Assembly: GCA_019307135.1 (NCBI GenBank)
Contig: JAFDKF010000008.1
Coordinates: 1 to 35,548, forward strand
From: Deltaproteobacteria bacterium
Lineage (GTDB): Bacteria; Desulfobacterota; Desulfobacteria; Desulfobacterales; C00003060
Direction: 5' to 3'
Length of the DNA stretch: 35,548 nucleotides
Part shown: in pieces, positions 22,657-32,326 of the stretch
Position numbering within the stretch: the first letter of the stretch is position 1
Layout: every line of letters starts with the position of its first letter
The notes under the pieces: model-generated
Told to the model about the DNA's origin: nothing
The model's database searches: none
What the model saw: the letters and a program-made list of their open reading frames with translations, nothing else
Made by a program: the position numbers and the translations under genes

Positions 22657-23796
22657 ATGATCTACCTGGACCACAATGCAACCACATCTGTAGCCCCTGA
22701 AGTCGCAGAGGCCATGAGACCCTATTGGGGCAAAAAGTATGGAAACCCTAGCAGCGCCTACACGCTGGGACGTGTTGCAAAACAAGCGTTGGAAGAGGCC
22801 CGTGTCCAGGTGGCCGACCTGCTGGGTTGCCAGCCAGGCGAAATCGTATTCACCAGCGGAGGCACCGAATCGAACAATATGGTCATCAAAGGCGTGGCCT
22901 ACAGCCTGGCTGAAAAGGGGCGCCATGTCATCACAACGGCGATCGAACATCCGGCAGTCACCAATCCGTGCCTCTTTCTACTCTATCAGGGATATGATGT
23001 AACCTTCCTGCCCGTTGACTCAACCGGGCTGGTCGATCCTTCGGCAGTCAAGAAAGCGATCCGGCCGACGACCGTATTGATTTCCGTCATGCACGCCAAC
23101 AACGAAACAGGAACGATCCAGCCCATTTCTGAAATCGGAGCTCTAGCACAAGAGGCAGGGGTGCTATTCCACACCGATGCGGCCCAATCCGTGGGAAAGA
23201 TTCCCGCGGGCGTGTCAGACCTCCAGGTGGACTTCCTCTCTGTGGCCGGGCACAAGATGTATGCACCAAAAGGGGTTGGAGCTCTCTTTATAAAAAACGG
23301 TCTAAGGATAGAGCCTTTCCTACATGGCGCAGACCAGGAATGCGGCCGCAGGGCAGGTACGGAAAACGTGATGTTTGCCGTGGCTCTTGGGAGGGCCTCT
23401 CTGCTGGCCCGTGAGCGGATGCTGGCAGAGGCCGAGCGCATAAGCAGCCTGCGCGATCGGCTTCACAGCCTCCTTGCTGAAGACATACCCGGCCTCGTGC
23501 TAAACGGACATTCTGAAGCACGGCTCCCCAATACCCTGAATGTCTCACTCCCTGGCGTCGACGGCGGAACTCTCCTTGATACCATACCCGAAATCTGCGC
23601 CTCCACCGGCGCAGCTTGCCACGACCGTTCAGTGCAACTTTCCCATGTGCTTGCTGCCATGCAGGTCCCCGAAAAAACAGGTCGCGGCGCTATTCGGCTC
23701 ACACTTGGCCGGGAGAACACCGAGACACAAATTGACAAAGCCGCAAAAATGATCATAGCAGCGTATAATCAATGTCAGTTCATGGCGAAAGGCTAA
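22657..23796 (+). CDS. NifS-family cysteine desulfurase
   Basis: A 379-residue PLP enzyme of the NifS/IscS family that takes sulfur from cysteine and passes it as a persulfide, for Fe-S clusters or other sulfur products. Signatures are YLDHNATT at 3-10, FTSGGTESNN at 65-74, H99 in IEHPAV, HTDAAQSVGK at 172-181, the PLP lysine K200 in SVAGHKMYAPKG, and GRRAGTEN. The catalytic Cys is C321 in CASTGAACHDRSVQLSHVL, where most IscS proteins read SSGSACTSG, so the active-site loop differs. No IscU, IscR or tRNA-modification gene is adjacent to show its partner. The ATG at 22657 starts exactly at the conserved N-terminus, but no clear ribosome binding site is seen. Confidence 0.92.
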   Translation: MIYLDHNATTSVAPEVAEAMRPYWGKKYGNPSSAYTLGRVAKQALEEARVQVADLLGCQPGEIVFTSGGTESNNMVIKGVAYSLAEKGRHVITTAIEHPAVTNPCLFLLYQGYDVTFLPVDSTGLVDPSAVKKAIRPTTVLISVMHANNETGTIQPISEIGALAQEAGVLFHTDAAQSVGKIPAGVSDLQVDFLSVAGHKMYAPKGVGALFIKNGLRIEPFLHGADQECGRRAGTENVMFAVALGRASLLARERMLAEAERISSLRDRLHSLLAEDIPGLVLNGHSEARLPNTLNVSLPGVDGGTLLDTIPEICASTGAACHDRSVQLSHVLAAMQVPEKTGRGAIRLTLGRENTETQIDKAAKMIIAAYNQCQFMAKG

Positions 23797-23908
23797 TTTA
23801 AAACTTGAAAGAATACTTGAAAAGCCTTGAACAATATAGCGTTTTTTAATTGTCAAAAATATCGGAGGGACAAGCGATATCACAGCCTTAATCGCCCTCT
23901 ATTGTATG

Positions 23909-24703
23909 TTACTCCTGTCCCCCCTGTTTACACTGTTCCCATATCGCATTCATCTCTTGAAAGGATGCAGACTCTATGGTGCGACCCTGTTCTCTTAAGA
24001 TTTGTTCAATGGTCTCAAATCGTTTTGTGAATTTTGAAATAGTCCGTGAAAGGGCTGCTTCAGGGTGAACCCGGATAAACCGGCCCAAATTTACTATGGT
24101 GAAAAGTAGATCCCCAAGCTGTTCGGCCAATTTTTCGGAATTCGCCTTTTTCAGGGCAGCTTTGAACTCTGCCAGCTCTTTATCCAACTTCTTGAGAAGG
24201 CTATCAACGCCTGGCCAATCAAAGCCGAGTTTTCCGGCCCGTTCGCTGATGCGATAGGCGCGCATCAAGGCCGGGAGTTTTCGCGGAACTGAGTCAAGAA
24301 AGGAGTTTGGGGCTCTGTCCTTATCTTTGGCTTCGGCCATTTTGATCTCATGCCATCTTTGTCTGACCTCGTCTGAGCTTGAGACCTGCGCCTGGCCAAA
24401 CACGTGCGGATGACGCCGAATCATCTTTTCGGTAATTGCTTGCACCACATCCCCTATATTGAAACTCCCTGCCTCCTCAAAGATCCTTGATAGAAAGAGA
24501 ATGTGAAAGAGGAGGTCTCCCAATTCAGCACACACATCCTCAGCGCTACCCGAGTCAAGGGACTCGAGAACTTCATAAGCCTCTTCCAGCAGATAGGTCT
24601 TGATCTGCTCTGGTGTCTGCTCACGGTCCCACGGACAACCGTGGTCGCTTCGCAGGATTTCAACGAGTTCAACAAGACCGTAAAAGTCACCGGACGTCTT
24701 CAT
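23909..24703 (-). CDS. mazG: Nucleoside triphosphate pyrophosphohydrolase MazG
   Basis: A 264-residue protein with two MazG helical domains, the form that hydrolyses (d)NTPs to monophosphates and pyrophosphate as house-cleaning or stress control. The first domain has LVEILRSDHGCPWDREQTPE and LLEEAYEVLESLDSGSAEDV, with the metal-binding E-x-x-E then ELGDLLFHILF. The second has LDKELAEFKAALKK and EQLGDLLFTIVNLGRF. Length and order match the E. coli type (263 residues). It lies downstream of cvpA on the same strand, probably as an operon. It is convergent with the cysteine desulfurase gene across a 112-bp gap that shows no clear terminator. Confidence 0.93.
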   Translation of the reverse strand: MKTSGDFYGLVELVEILRSDHGCPWDREQTPEQIKTYLLEEAYEVLESLDSGSAEDVCAELGDLLFHILFLSRIFEEAGSFNIGDVVQAITEKMIRRHPHVFGQAQVSSSDEVRQRWHEIKMAEAKDKDRAPNSFLDSVPRKLPALMRAYRISERAGKLGFDWPGVDSLLKKLDKELAEFKAALKKANSEKLAEQLGDLLFTIVNLGRFIRVHPEAALSRTISKFTKRFETIEQILREQGRTIESASFQEMNAIWEQCKQGGQE

Positions 24704-24705
24704 AA

Positions 24706-24762
24706 CTCAAGATCTCAAAATCCTAACCCGGACAAGCCGGAATTGAGGGATTGCGAGATTAC
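24706..24762. repeat. Short word-repeat element of GAATTGAGG type
   Basis: CTCAAGATCTCAAAATCCTA on the left and GGAATTGAGGGATTGCGAGA on the right are rough complements around AACCCGGACAAGCCGG. The element fills the gap between cvpA and mazG. The words match 3268-3332 and 29240-29345. Confidence 0.55.
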
Positions 24763-25283
24763 AGCTTTTTCCAGGCTTCCTTCAATGCGTTGATGTTGTC
24801 GCCAAATTTTTGCTTCATTTCCTTTGGTACTACGGCGACCATCTTCTCGGAGACAGTGCTCACATGGGGTGCAAGGAGAGAGTCCTTGATAACAGGGGAT
24901 TTTTGTGGAAGAAACGTCGTAAGGGCAACCAACAAGACGGATACAATAAGAACAGCCTTTACAAAGCCAAATGTGGCACCAAGGATGCGATCGGCCCAGC
25001 CAAGAGCAACCGCCTTAAGCAAATACTTAAGGACAACGCCAACAAATCCGACAGCAAGGAGCAAGATGGTGAAAGTAATGAAGAAGCTAAATATGTTCAG
25101 ATACGATTTGTTAGTAATTAGGCCGGAAAACCAGTTTGCCACGACCGGATAGTAGGTGTAGGCAGCATAAAAACCGACAAAAACGCCAACAATGGAGGTT
25201 ATTTCCTTTACAATTCCTCTGAAAATACCACGAATAAGGCAAAATCCAACGATAACGCTGATCAAGATGTCGAGTGCATTCAT
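24759..25283 (-). CDS. CvpA-family inner-membrane protein
   Basis: A 174-residue protein with four hydrophobic segments and the CvpA-family start NALDILISVIVGFCLIRGIF, followed by RGIVKEITSIVGVFVGFYAA and the later GWADRILGATFGFVKAVLIV. CvpA proteins were named for colicin V production and have been linked to envelope stress tolerance; their biochemical role is unclear. The ATG at 25283 coincides with the family start; an upstream in-frame start at 25331 would add 16 polar residues. It is followed by mazG on the same strand and is divergent from phoH. Confidence 0.88.
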   Translation of the reverse strand: MNALDILISVIVGFCLIRGIFRGIVKEITSIVGVFVGFYAAYTYYPVVANWFSGLITNKSYLNIFSFFITFTILLLAVGFVGVVLKYLLKAVALGWADRILGATFGFVKAVLIVSVLLVALTTFLPQKSPVIKDSLLAPHVSTVSEKMVAVVPKEMKQKFGDNINALKEAWKKL

Positions 25284-25436
25284 CGATGTTTCCGTTTTTT
25301 TTACGATTTTACTTTGAGGAGCGTGTAACAAATGGCCCTTTTCAAGTCAAGTTATTTTCCATCGAATCGAGGAACCATCCATCTGATTTTTGCAGTTTGC
25401 AAAAGCGTGTAAACGTGTTAAACGATTTTTGTCAAT

Positions 25437-26438
25437 ATGATGCAACGACCAACTCTTCGCGAACCTGAAACAGCGGACCACCGGAGCCTTAAGATTACAT
25501 TTGACGATAATCTCGTGGCAAGGAACCTGTTTGGTGAGCGGAATCAACATCTCCGGCAAATCGAGAACGTCTTAGGTATCCAAATCCACGCCAGAGGTAG
25601 TACGGTTACTGTCCATGGGGACGTCATAACCACCCAGCTTGTCGTAAAGCTCCTCAATGAGCTTTACGGTCTCATTGAAGAAGGGTATCCGATTTACGAA
25701 AGCGATATTGATTATGCCATCCGTATCCTAAGCAGCAATGATCGCGTCAATCTCAAGAATATTTTCCTGGATACTGTCTACATTACCTCTCAGAAGAAAC
25801 CGATTGCACCAAAAGGCCTGACACAGAAGGAATACGTTGACGCTATGCGAAAGTTTGATATCGTCTTTGCCATCGGGCCTGCTGGCACTGGCAAGACCTA
25901 CTTGGCCATGGCCATGGCAGTTTCTTTACTGACAAAAGGTCATGTCAATCGAATTATCCTGACACGTCCGGCTGTGGAGGCCGGAGAGAGCTTAGGCTTT
26001 CTTCCTGGAGATCTTTATGAAAAGGTCAATCCCTATCTAAGGCCGCTGTACGATGCCCTCCACGATATGATGCGTCATGAAAAGGCCTCTCGACTCGTCG
26101 AGCAAGGTGCAATAGAAGTGGCACCACTGGCGTTTATGAGAGGCCGAACCCTCAACGATTCCTTTGTAATTTTGGATGAAGCCCAAAACACGACCTCAGA
26201 ACAGATGAAGATGTTTTTGACACGTCTTGGATCCACTTCCAAGGCGGTTATCACCGGCGATATCACCCAGATCGACCTACCTAACGGCAAGGTCTCAGGT
26301 CTTGTGGAGACAAAGGAGATCTTGCAGGGAATCAAGGGAATACGCTTTGTCTTCTTTTCCGAAAAAGATGTAGTCCGACACCAATTAGTCCGGGATATTA
26401 TCAAGGCTTATGAGGACCTTGAGGAGAAAGAAGGATGA
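25437..26438 (+). CDS. PhoH-family ATPase (YbeZ-like)
   Basis: A 333-residue cytosolic P-loop ATPase of the PhoH/YbeZ type. The N-terminal 120 residues hold the KH-like RNA-binding part ([20 protein letters not shown], then [12 protein letters not shown]). The P-loop is GPAGTGKT at 147-154, Walker B is VILDEAQN at 244-251, and [11 protein letters not shown] follows. YbeZ works with the endoribonuclease YbeY, whose gene lies two genes downstream, which supports a role in rRNA processing. Two adjacent ATG codons begin the frame at 25437, with no good ribosome binding site. Its end overlaps the next gene by 29 nt, so the genes form an operon. Confidence 0.92.
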   Translation: MMQRPTLREPETADHRSLKITFDDNLVARNLFGERNQHLRQIENVLGIQIHARGSTVTVHGDVITTQLVVKLLNELYGLIEEGYPIYESDIDYAIRILSSNDRVNLKNIFLDTVYITSQKKPIAPKGLTQKEYVDAMRKFDIVFAIGPAGTGKTYLAMAMAVSLLTKGHVNRIILTRPAVEAGESLGFLPGDLYEKVNPYLRPLYDALHDMMRHEKASRLVEQGAIEVAPLAFMRGRTLNDSFVILDEAQNTTSEQMKMFLTRLGSTSKAVITGDITQIDLPNGKVSGLVETKEILQGIKGIRFVFFSEKDVVRHQLVRDIIKAYEDLEEKEG

Positions 26439-28899
26439 AATCGCACAGCGATTGTATAGGCATATGACGCACACTGAAACGATAAAAAAACAGAGTAAAG
26501 CTTTTCTCGAGACCGCAAATGAACACGTCCACTTGCGACTGATCATGTTATTGGGAACAACCGTTCTCATTGCTGTTCTGCTCTTCCCGAGTCTCTTGAT
26601 GACCATGCCCAGGTATCATATTGGCGATGTTACCGAGAAGGACATCAAATCACCCAAGGATTTTCTCATAGAGGACAAAGAAGCGACTCAGAGGAAGCGA
26701 CAGGAAACGGCTCGATCTATCCTGACTATCTACGATTTTGACGACACCCTGGCATCGAAACTGGGAGGGCGGATCACCCATGCTTTCAAGCATATGCGGG
26801 CTTTGCCTGCAGCAGCCAATCCTGGGGCAATTGCCAGGGGCGCTGACGGAGTCAAGGACCGAAAACCTGGTAAGAGTACCCCACTGACTCAAACCCGTTC
26901 ACGTCATGATCTGATCTGGAAGGAAAAACAGGCATTTGAAGATATGCTCGGGGTCCAAGTCAGCAATGGTGTCTATAAGATCTTGGAAAAGGAAAACTTT
27001 TCTGAGTCCATAACGCGAGAAATTGTCCTGCTCCTGCGCACTGTATTGCAAAACGGCATTGCGGGCAACAAACAACTCGTACTTCAGGAACAGCACAAGG
27101 GTATCATAGTTCGCACGCTTTTTTCTAAAGAAGAGGTCCATGTGAATGATCTCCAGAGGTTTCATGGCCTGGATGAGGCAAAAAATGCCCTGGCAAACAG
27201 CGGCAGAGCCCTGTTGAAGGATCTTGACTATTCTCTTCGTAATGTTGTGATAGACTTGGCTCAGCGTTTGATCCAACCCAACCTGACCCTCAACAAGGGC
27301 GAGACCGAAGAACGGAGAAATAAAGCAGTTGCTGAGGTCAAGGCAGTATTAACCCAAATCAAAAAAGGAGAAATGCTTGTCCGGGAAGGACAAAAGGTAT
27401 CCCAACTGCATATGGATAGGCTCCAGGCCCTTGAATCCGAAATGAGAAGAGAACACCTGTTTACCATCACTGTGGGATTTATACTCCTTGCCATTGCCTT
27501 CTTCGTCATTTCCTTTACGACCAATTTCAGGACAGACGAAAGTCTGGTCTTGAAAAACATTGACCTTCTCTTTCTATGTATCATGCTGGTCATCCTGTTC
27601 TTATTGAATGAAGTATCAGTCTATTTGGTCAAAGGGATCGCAAGGAACATCCCTTATTCCATAGAGGCTTCTTCAGCCTTTTACGCCATACCCGTGGCAG
27701 CGGGTGCCATGACGGTGTGCCTGTTCATGGGCATGCAGGTGGCACTCCCTTTTTCCCTGGCCTCGGCCTTTGTAGCCGCCTTTCTCTTTGAAAATGAGTT
27801 CGACATGTTCCTGTTTTTCCTATTGAGTGGCACATTGGGCGCATACTGGGTACGTAACTGTAAAGAGCGGGGCACATTGATCAAAGCCGGCTTGAAAGTG
27901 GGCCTTGTCAATGTTCCGGTTGTCACGGCACTTCATATGTTCAGGGGATCCGGTCTTGAATTGAACCTCCTGTGGGACTGGGTCTTCAGCCTTCTTGGAG
28001 GTGTGAGTTCCGGAATTTTGGCAACCGGATTTGCCCCTGTCATGGAGATGAGTTTTGCTTACACCACAGATATCAAGCTCTTGGAGCTTGCCAATCTGGA
28101 CCGCCCTGTCCTGCGAAAGCTCATGCTGGAAGCCCCGGGAACCTATCATCATTCTGTGATTGTAGGGAGCCTGGGGGAGGCTGCAGCCGCCACCATCGGG
28201 GCCAATCCACTATTGGCCAAGGTGAGTGGCTACTACCACGACATTGGCAAGCTCAAGAAACCCCTTTATTTCATCGAAAACCAGGTGGGGCGCGAAAACA
28301 GACACGACAAACTGACGCCATCCATGTCGAGCCTGATCCTTATCGCTCACGTGAAACATGGTGTGGAGATAGCCAGGAACCATAGGCTCGGAAGAGAGAT
28401 TATCGATATCATTCAACAGCATCATGGCACCAGCCTAATCACCTATTTTTACGAAAAGGCCAAACAGCTAAAAGGCGAGGATGCCGTCAATATGGAGCAT
28501 TTCAAGTACCCGGGTCCCAAGCCTCAAACCAAAGAGGCTGGCCTCGTCCTGCTGGCCGACGTAGTGGAGGCTGCGTCCAGGTCCCTTGAAAACCCTACGC
28601 CAGCCCGAATCAATGGGCTCGTTCAAAGAATCATCAACAAAATATTCTTAGATGGGCAGTTGGATGAGTGCGAACTTACCCTGAAAGACCTTCATGAGAT
28701 TGCCAAAAGTTTCAACAAAATCCTAAACGGCATCCACCATCACCGAATCGAGTATCCCAAAAGGGTCGCCAGGATCGATGGTGTGACCCAGAAGCTGAAT
28801 GGAAATTCTGATAGAAGACAGGCAAGATCGTTACAGAATCGCTCACAAGGAAATAGAGAAGAAGGCGAAAACAATATTAAACGCCTTGGAATGTCCTGA
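26410..28899 (+). CDS. 7TM-HD (PgpH/YqfF-type) membrane phosphodiesterase
   Basis: An 829-residue protein with an N-terminal membrane segment (about 44-64), a long extracytoplasmic 7TM-HD extracellular domain (about 65-345), a block of about seven membrane helices (350-560) and a cytoplasmic HD domain. HD ligands are visible in [19 protein letters not shown] and [16 protein letters not shown], with further His at [12 protein letters not shown] and QQHHGTSLI. In Gram-positive bacteria this family (PgpH) hydrolyses cyclic di-AMP; whether the same holds here is not shown. The gene overlaps phoH by 29 nt and ybeY by 101 nt. The last ~34 residues (after GVTQKLNG) are therefore read from the ybeY start region in another frame. 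An ATG at 26464 is an alternative start. Confidence 0.9.
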   Translation: MRTLRRKKDEIAQRLYRHMTHTETIKKQSKAFLETANEHVHLRLIMLLGTTVLIAVLLFPSLLMTMPRYHIGDVTEKDIKSPKDFLIEDKEATQRKRQETARSILTIYDFDDTLASKLGGRITHAFKHMRALPAAANPGAIARGADGVKDRKPGKSTPLTQTRSRHDLIWKEKQAFEDMLGVQVSNGVYKILEKENFSESITREIVLLLRTVLQNGIAGNKQLVLQEQHKGIIVRTLFSKEEVHVNDLQRFHGLDEAKNALANSGRALLKDLDYSLRNVVIDLAQRLIQPNLTLNKGETEERRNKAVAEVKAVLTQIKKGEMLVREGQKVSQLHMDRLQALESEMRREHLFTITVGFILLAIAFFVISFTTNFRTDESLVLKNIDLLFLCIMLVILFLLNEVSVYLVKGIARNIPYSIEASSAFYAIPVAAGAMTVCLFMGMQVALPFSLASAFVAAFLFENEFDMFLFFLLSGTLGAYWVRNCKERGTLIKAGLKVGLVNVPVVTALHMFRGSGLELNLLWDWVFSLLGGVSSGILATGFAPVMEMSFAYTTDIKLLELANLDRPVLRKLMLEAPGTYHHSVIVGSLGEAAAATIGANPLLAKVSGYYHDIGKLKKPLYFIENQVGRENRHDKLTPSMSSLILIAHVKHGVEIARNHRLGREIIDIIQQHHGTSLITYFYEKAKQLKGEDAVNMEHFKYPGPKPQTKEAGLVLLADVVEAASRSLENPTPARINGLVQRIINKIFLDGQLDECELTLKDLHEIAKSFNKILNGIHHHRIEYPKRVARIDGVTQKLNGNSDRRQARSLQNRSQGNREEGENNIKRLGMS

Positions 28900-29251
28900 C
28901 GGGGAGTTGTCCGTCCTCATTGTAGACGATCTGGAAATCGCGAGGCTCAATAAGACATACTTGGGCCGATCCGGCCCGACGAATGTAATTGCATTTCCAA
29001 TGCGAGATGGCCCTTTCGGGCAAATTAGCCCGAACCTCTTGGGAGATGTGGTCATATCCCTCGACACAGCAGCCCGCGAAGCACAGGACGCCAGCATATC
29101 TGTTGAATCGCGATTCGACCAACTCTTGATCCACGGGATCTTGCACCTCTTTGGATTTGACCACGAGAAAACATCAGAACAGGCCAAAGCCATGGAGATT
29201 CAAGAAGAACAATTGCTGAAGTTGCTGCAGGATTTCGAATTGAGGGATTGA
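28799..29251 (+). CDS. ybeY: Endoribonuclease YbeY (16S rRNA maturation)
   Basis: A 150-residue single-domain metalloprotein. The zinc motif H-G-x-L-H-x5-H is present as LLIHGILHLFGFDHEKTSEQ, and the conserved LNKTYLGRSGPTNVIAFPM and LLGDVVIS segments are intact. YbeY takes part in 16S rRNA 3'-end processing and ribosome quality control together with PhoH/YbeZ, encoded just upstream. The ATG at 28799 lies inside the end of the 7TM-HD gene, with a 101-nt overlap. It is preceded only by a weak AGAAG site, so translational coupling is likely. Confidence 0.94.
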   Translation: MEILIEDRQDRYRIAHKEIEKKAKTILNALECPDGELSVLIVDDLEIARLNKTYLGRSGPTNVIAFPMRDGPFGQISPNLLGDVVISLDTAAREAQDASISVESRFDQLLIHGILHLFGFDHEKTSEQAKAMEIQEEQLLKLLQDFELRD

Positions 29252-29398
29252 GGGATTCGGGAATTGAGAGATTGCGCAGTTGAACGCAATTTGTTTGATT
29301 TTGAATCCCTTAATTCCTTAATTCCTAGATTCGCAATCCCTAAATCCGCTCAACTTTAGCTCACTTTAGACACTTTAGCTCACTTTAGTTCACTTTCT
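29240..29398. repeat. Word-repeat quasi-palindrome of GAATTGAGG type plus CACTTTAG tandem words
   Basis: The left arm (29238-29280: GAATTGAGGGATTGAGGGAT and following) starts inside the last codons of ybeY. The right arm (29302-29345) is TGAATCCCTTAATTCCTTAA and following in complement. It is followed by a run of four CACTTTAG-like words (29355-29396) ending near the pdxJ ribosome binding site. The gap 29252-29414 holds nothing else. Confidence 0.7.
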
Positions 29399-29414
29399 TT
29401 TTGGAGGTTATGAT

Positions 29415-30134
29415 ATGCCATCCTTAGCAGTTAACGTCGATCATGTAGCCACGCTCAGGGAAGCAAGAAAAATCAATATTCCGGACCCGGTCACGGCCGC
29501 AGCAATGGTGGAACTGGCCGGTGCCGATGGGGTGGTTGTCCATCTTAGAGAAGATCGACGACATATCCAGGACCGGGATGTCCGACTTTTACGGGAAACG
29601 ATTAAGACCAAGTTAATCCTGGAAATGGCCACAACTTCGGCAATGATTGCCATTGCCCTGGAAATCAAACCTGACCTGGTGACATTAGTGCCGGAAAAAC
29701 GGGAGGAGTTGACCACCGAAGGCGGCCTCGACCTCAGTCTTCACAAAGATGCGGTATCCGATGCAGTCCAGGCTCTTCAAAAAGGGGGAATACCGGTGAG
29801 CATCTTTGTTGACCCTGACCTGGATCAGATCAAGCTTGCCCATCGGATAGATGCCAATTGCGTAGAGATTCATACGGGAACTTTTTGTGACGCAGATACG
29901 CCAAAAAAGGGGTCTGAAGCCTTTAAAAAAATCGTGAACAGCGCAAAACTTGCCCACAAATTGAAACTTCGGGTCAACGCCGGCCATGGCTTGGGTTATC
30001 AGACCATCAAGGCATTCAAGAAACTTTCCGAAATCGACGAATTCAGCATCGGCCACAGCATCATAGCCCGTGCAGTCTTCGTGGGCCTGGATCAGGCTGT
30101 AAGAGAAATGATTGCATTGATCAAGGAGCTGTGA
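29415..30134 (+). CDS. pdxJ: Pyridoxine 5'-phosphate synthase
   Basis: A 239-residue TIM-barrel enzyme that condenses 1-deoxyxylulose 5-phosphate with 3-amino-2-oxopropyl phosphate to make pyridoxine 5'-phosphate (vitamin B6, DXP-dependent route). Family segments are LAVNVDHVATLREARKINIP, VVHLREDRRHIQDRDVRLLR, DLVTLVPEKREELTTEGGLD, CVEIHTGTF and VNAGHGLGYQT near the phosphate-binding end. Length is normal. TTTTTGGAGG lies 8 nt upstream of the ATG. In related genomes acpS commonly follows; here only 105 nt separate it from the NAD(P)HX repair gene, so acpS is absent at this place. Confidence 0.96.
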   Translation: MPSLAVNVDHVATLREARKINIPDPVTAAAMVELAGADGVVVHLREDRRHIQDRDVRLLRETIKTKLILEMATTSAMIAIALEIKPDLVTLVPEKREELTTEGGLDLSLHKDAVSDAVQALQKGGIPVSIFVDPDLDQIKLAHRIDANCVEIHTGTFCDADTPKKGSEAFKKIVNSAKLAHKLKLRVNAGHGLGYQTIKAFKKLSEIDEFSIGHSIIARAVFVGLDQAVREMIALIKEL

Positions 30135-30194
30135 AGTGATTTCGGAATGCGGATTGCGGAATATGGTATCAAAAATAGCTTTTTGACCCTTTCG

Positions 30195-30218
30195 GACAAC
30201 GGCCTGTGTGCCGTTGTC
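30195..30218 (+). promoter_or_regulatory. Perfect 9-bp hairpin upstream of nnrE-nnrD
   Basis: GACAACGGC and GCCGTTGTC form a perfect stem with a 6-nt loop, 11 nt before the GGAGG of the next gene. There is no T tract, so it is not an intrinsic terminator in the ordinary sense. It could be an RNA processing or translation-control site. Confidence 0.35.
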
Positions 30219-30239
30219 GTGATTGTTCTGGAGGTATGA

Positions 30240-31838
30240 ATGTATCTTGTTACGGCGCAACAGATGAAGGAGATGGACCGTCTGACCATTGAATCCTTTG
30301 GAATTCCCGGTATCGTCCTCATGGAAAGCGCGGGACGGGGTACTGTAGACGCCTTATTCCGCCACTTTCCGGATGTACGCCACATGAAGGTAGGTATCGC
30401 GGCAGGGCGGGGTAACAACGGTGGCGACGGTTTTGTAATCGCACGATATTTGGCCAGCAACCATATTGAGTTGGCCGTATATCTGCTATCCGAAAGAGAA
30501 CGTGTTCGAGGGGACGCGGCGGCTAACCTGAAACTGCTTGACCAAATGGGCGTACCGGTTCATGAAGTCCCGGACATGACCGCCTTTGAGTTCCACCGGG
30601 GCCAGATGAGAGACTGTGACCTTTGGGTAGATGCCATGCTCGGCACCGGTCTTAAGTCTGATGTCCGGGGACTCTTCAAAGAGATAATTGAGTTCTTAAA
30701 TACGCTTCAAAAACCGATCGTTGCCGTAGATATCCCCTCCGGCCTTGACTCAGACACTGGCAAACCACGTGGTTGCTGCATCAAGGCGACTCTGACTGTG
30801 ACCTTTGGATTAGCTAAAATTGGCCATGTTGTGTTACCAGGAACGGAGTTTGTCAGCACCTTAGAGGTTGTTGATATTGGAATCCCGCCTGCTGTTGTTG
30901 ACGAGGTCGGCCCAAAACAGCATCTCCTGACCCGAGAAGTGATAAAGCCCTGTTTTAGATCGAGGGCACTTCAAAGCCACAAGGGATCCACCGGGCATCT
31001 CCTGGTTATAGGGGGATCACCAGGCAAGACAGGTGCGGCGGTCATGACAAGTCGCGCGGCCATGCGCATGGGTGCAGGCCTTGTAACGCTTGGAATTCCA
31101 AAGAGCCTCAACATGGCCATGGAATCGCAGTTAACCGAGGTGATGACCGTGCCGCTGCCTGAAAATGCCAACCAGACCCTGGGGTTATCCGCATATGAGA
31201 AGATTATGGGCCTCTTGGAAGGCAAGAAGGGGCTGGCCATTGGCCCAGGCATGGGCACGGCCAAGCCAACACAGGATCTGGTTAGAAGGCTCATCCAGAC
31301 ATCCCCTGTTCCAGTAGTAATTGACGCAGACGGGCTCAACGCTCTTGTTGGAGGCTTGGAGTGTTTGAAAGACCTGAAGGTGCCTGTCGTGATGACGCCT
31401 CATCCGGGTGAGATGGCAAGACTTGTGGGAACGACGCCTTCACAGGTCCAGCAAGAAAGGATCCGTAAGGCCCGCAACTTTGCGACAACCCACAAGGTCT
31501 ATTTGGTCTTGAAAGGAGCAAGAACAGTTGTTGCTCACCCTGACGGGACCGCCTCGATTAACCCCACTGCAAATCCCGGTATGGCTTCCGGCGGGATGGG
31601 AGACGTGCTCACAGGCATGATTGCAGGTCTGATCGTCCAGGGTCTGTCTGTTAGTGAAGCTGCAAATGCAGGTGTCTACTTACACGGTTGTGCGGCCGAT
31701 TTCCTTGCCCAAAGCATGGGTCCGGTGGGATTTCTCGCCTCGGATGTCATACAAATTCTTCCTGGGCAAATCAAGGGATTGGAGAAGTCCCCCCCGGGAC
31801 GTCCTCCCTACCCGAACGTATTTATCAGAACCCTTTGA
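30240..31838 (+). CDS. nnr: Bifunctional NAD(P)H-hydrate epimerase / ADP-dependent NAD(P)HX dehydratase
   Basis: A 532-residue fusion that repairs hydrated NADH and NADPH. The N-terminal YjeF domain (1-215) epimerises the hydrate and shows AAGRGNNGGDGFVIARYL, DAMLGTG and VDIPSGLDSDTG. The C-terminal ribokinase-like domain (about 235-520) dehydrates it using ADP and shows GGSPGKTGAAVMTSRAAMR, PVVIDADGLNAL, TPHPGEMARL and ANPGMASGGMGDVLTGMIAG. GGAGG lies 5 nt before the ATG at 30240. The stop TGA overlaps the proposed TTG start of tsaE. E. coli YjeF (NnrD/E) has the same architecture. Confidence 0.95.
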   Translation: MYLVTAQQMKEMDRLTIESFGIPGIVLMESAGRGTVDALFRHFPDVRHMKVGIAAGRGNNGGDGFVIARYLASNHIELAVYLLSERERVRGDAAANLKLLDQMGVPVHEVPDMTAFEFHRGQMRDCDLWVDAMLGTGLKSDVRGLFKEIIEFLNTLQKPIVAVDIPSGLDSDTGKPRGCCIKATLTVTFGLAKIGHVVLPGTEFVSTLEVVDIGIPPAVVDEVGPKQHLLTREVIKPCFRSRALQSHKGSTGHLLVIGGSPGKTGAAVMTSRAAMRMGAGLVTLGIPKSLNMAMESQLTEVMTVPLPENANQTLGLSAYEKIMGLLEGKKGLAIGPGMGTAKPTQDLVRRLIQTSPVPVVIDADGLNALVGGLECLKDLKVPVVMTPHPGEMARLVGTTPSQVQQERIRKARNFATTHKVYLVLKGARTVVAHPDGTASINPTANPGMASGGMGDVLTGMIAGLIVQGLSVSEAANAGVYLHGCAADFLAQSMGPVGFLASDVIQILPGQIKGLEKSPPGRPPYPNVFIRTL

Positions 31839-32326
31839 AAAGCAAGGAACATCACATTGTCTCCCACTCTCCTGAAGAGACAGTTCGCCTGGGGGCATTT
31901 CTCGGCAAGTATCTGACTAATGGATCGGTAATTGGCCTGAGCGGCGAACTGGGGAGCGGCAAGACCTGTCTTACCCAGGGGATTGCCAGAGGTTTACAGG
32001 TACCTGAGGACCTTTATGTGACGAGTCCCAGTTATACCCTGGTGAATGAATATCCCGGACGGCTTCGCCTCTTTCACGTGGACCTGTATCGCATAGGAAA
32101 CGTCGTAGAACTAGATGAGATTGGCCTGGATGAGATCATTGGAGGTGATGACGTCACAGTCATTGAATGGGCCGAAAAGATAATCGACGTACTCCCAAAA
32201 GAACGACTCTTTATCTCGATTTCCATTGTGGATGACCAGACGCGAAATTTCCACTTGACAGGATGTGGACAAATGGCTGTTGATCTGATAGAGAAATGTA
32301 TAGAAGAGTTTGGTCCATATACTTGA
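31835..32326 (+). CDS. tsaE: tRNA threonylcarbamoyladenosine biosynthesis ATPase TsaE
   Basis: A small P-loop protein needed with TsaB, TsaC and TsaD to make t6A37 in tRNAs. Visible are the P-loop GELGSGKTCLTQGIARGL, SPSYTLVNEYPG, the HVDLYRI strand, and VIEWAEK. The frame is open upstream to an ATG at 31688, but that would bury 49 residues inside the nnrD gene and add sequence unlike the family. I place the start at TTG 31835, which overlaps the nnrD stop as TTGA. This gives 163 residues, the normal size, beginning (M)KSKEHHIVSHSPEETVRLG. lysC follows after a word-repeat gap. Confidence 0.9.
   Translation: MKSKEHHIVSHSPEETVRLGAFLGKYLTNGSVIGLSGELGSGKTCLTQGIARGLQVPEDLYVTSPSYTLVNEYPGRLRLFHVDLYRIGNVVELDEIGLDEIIGGDDVTVIEWAEKIIDVLPKERLFISISIVDDQTRNFHLTGCGQMAVDLIEKCIEEFGPYT

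Noticed and set aside
31688..31834. Upstream ATG start for tsaE
   Set aside because: The added 49 residues overlap nnrD in another frame and do not resemble TsaE; the TTG at 31835 gives the normal length.
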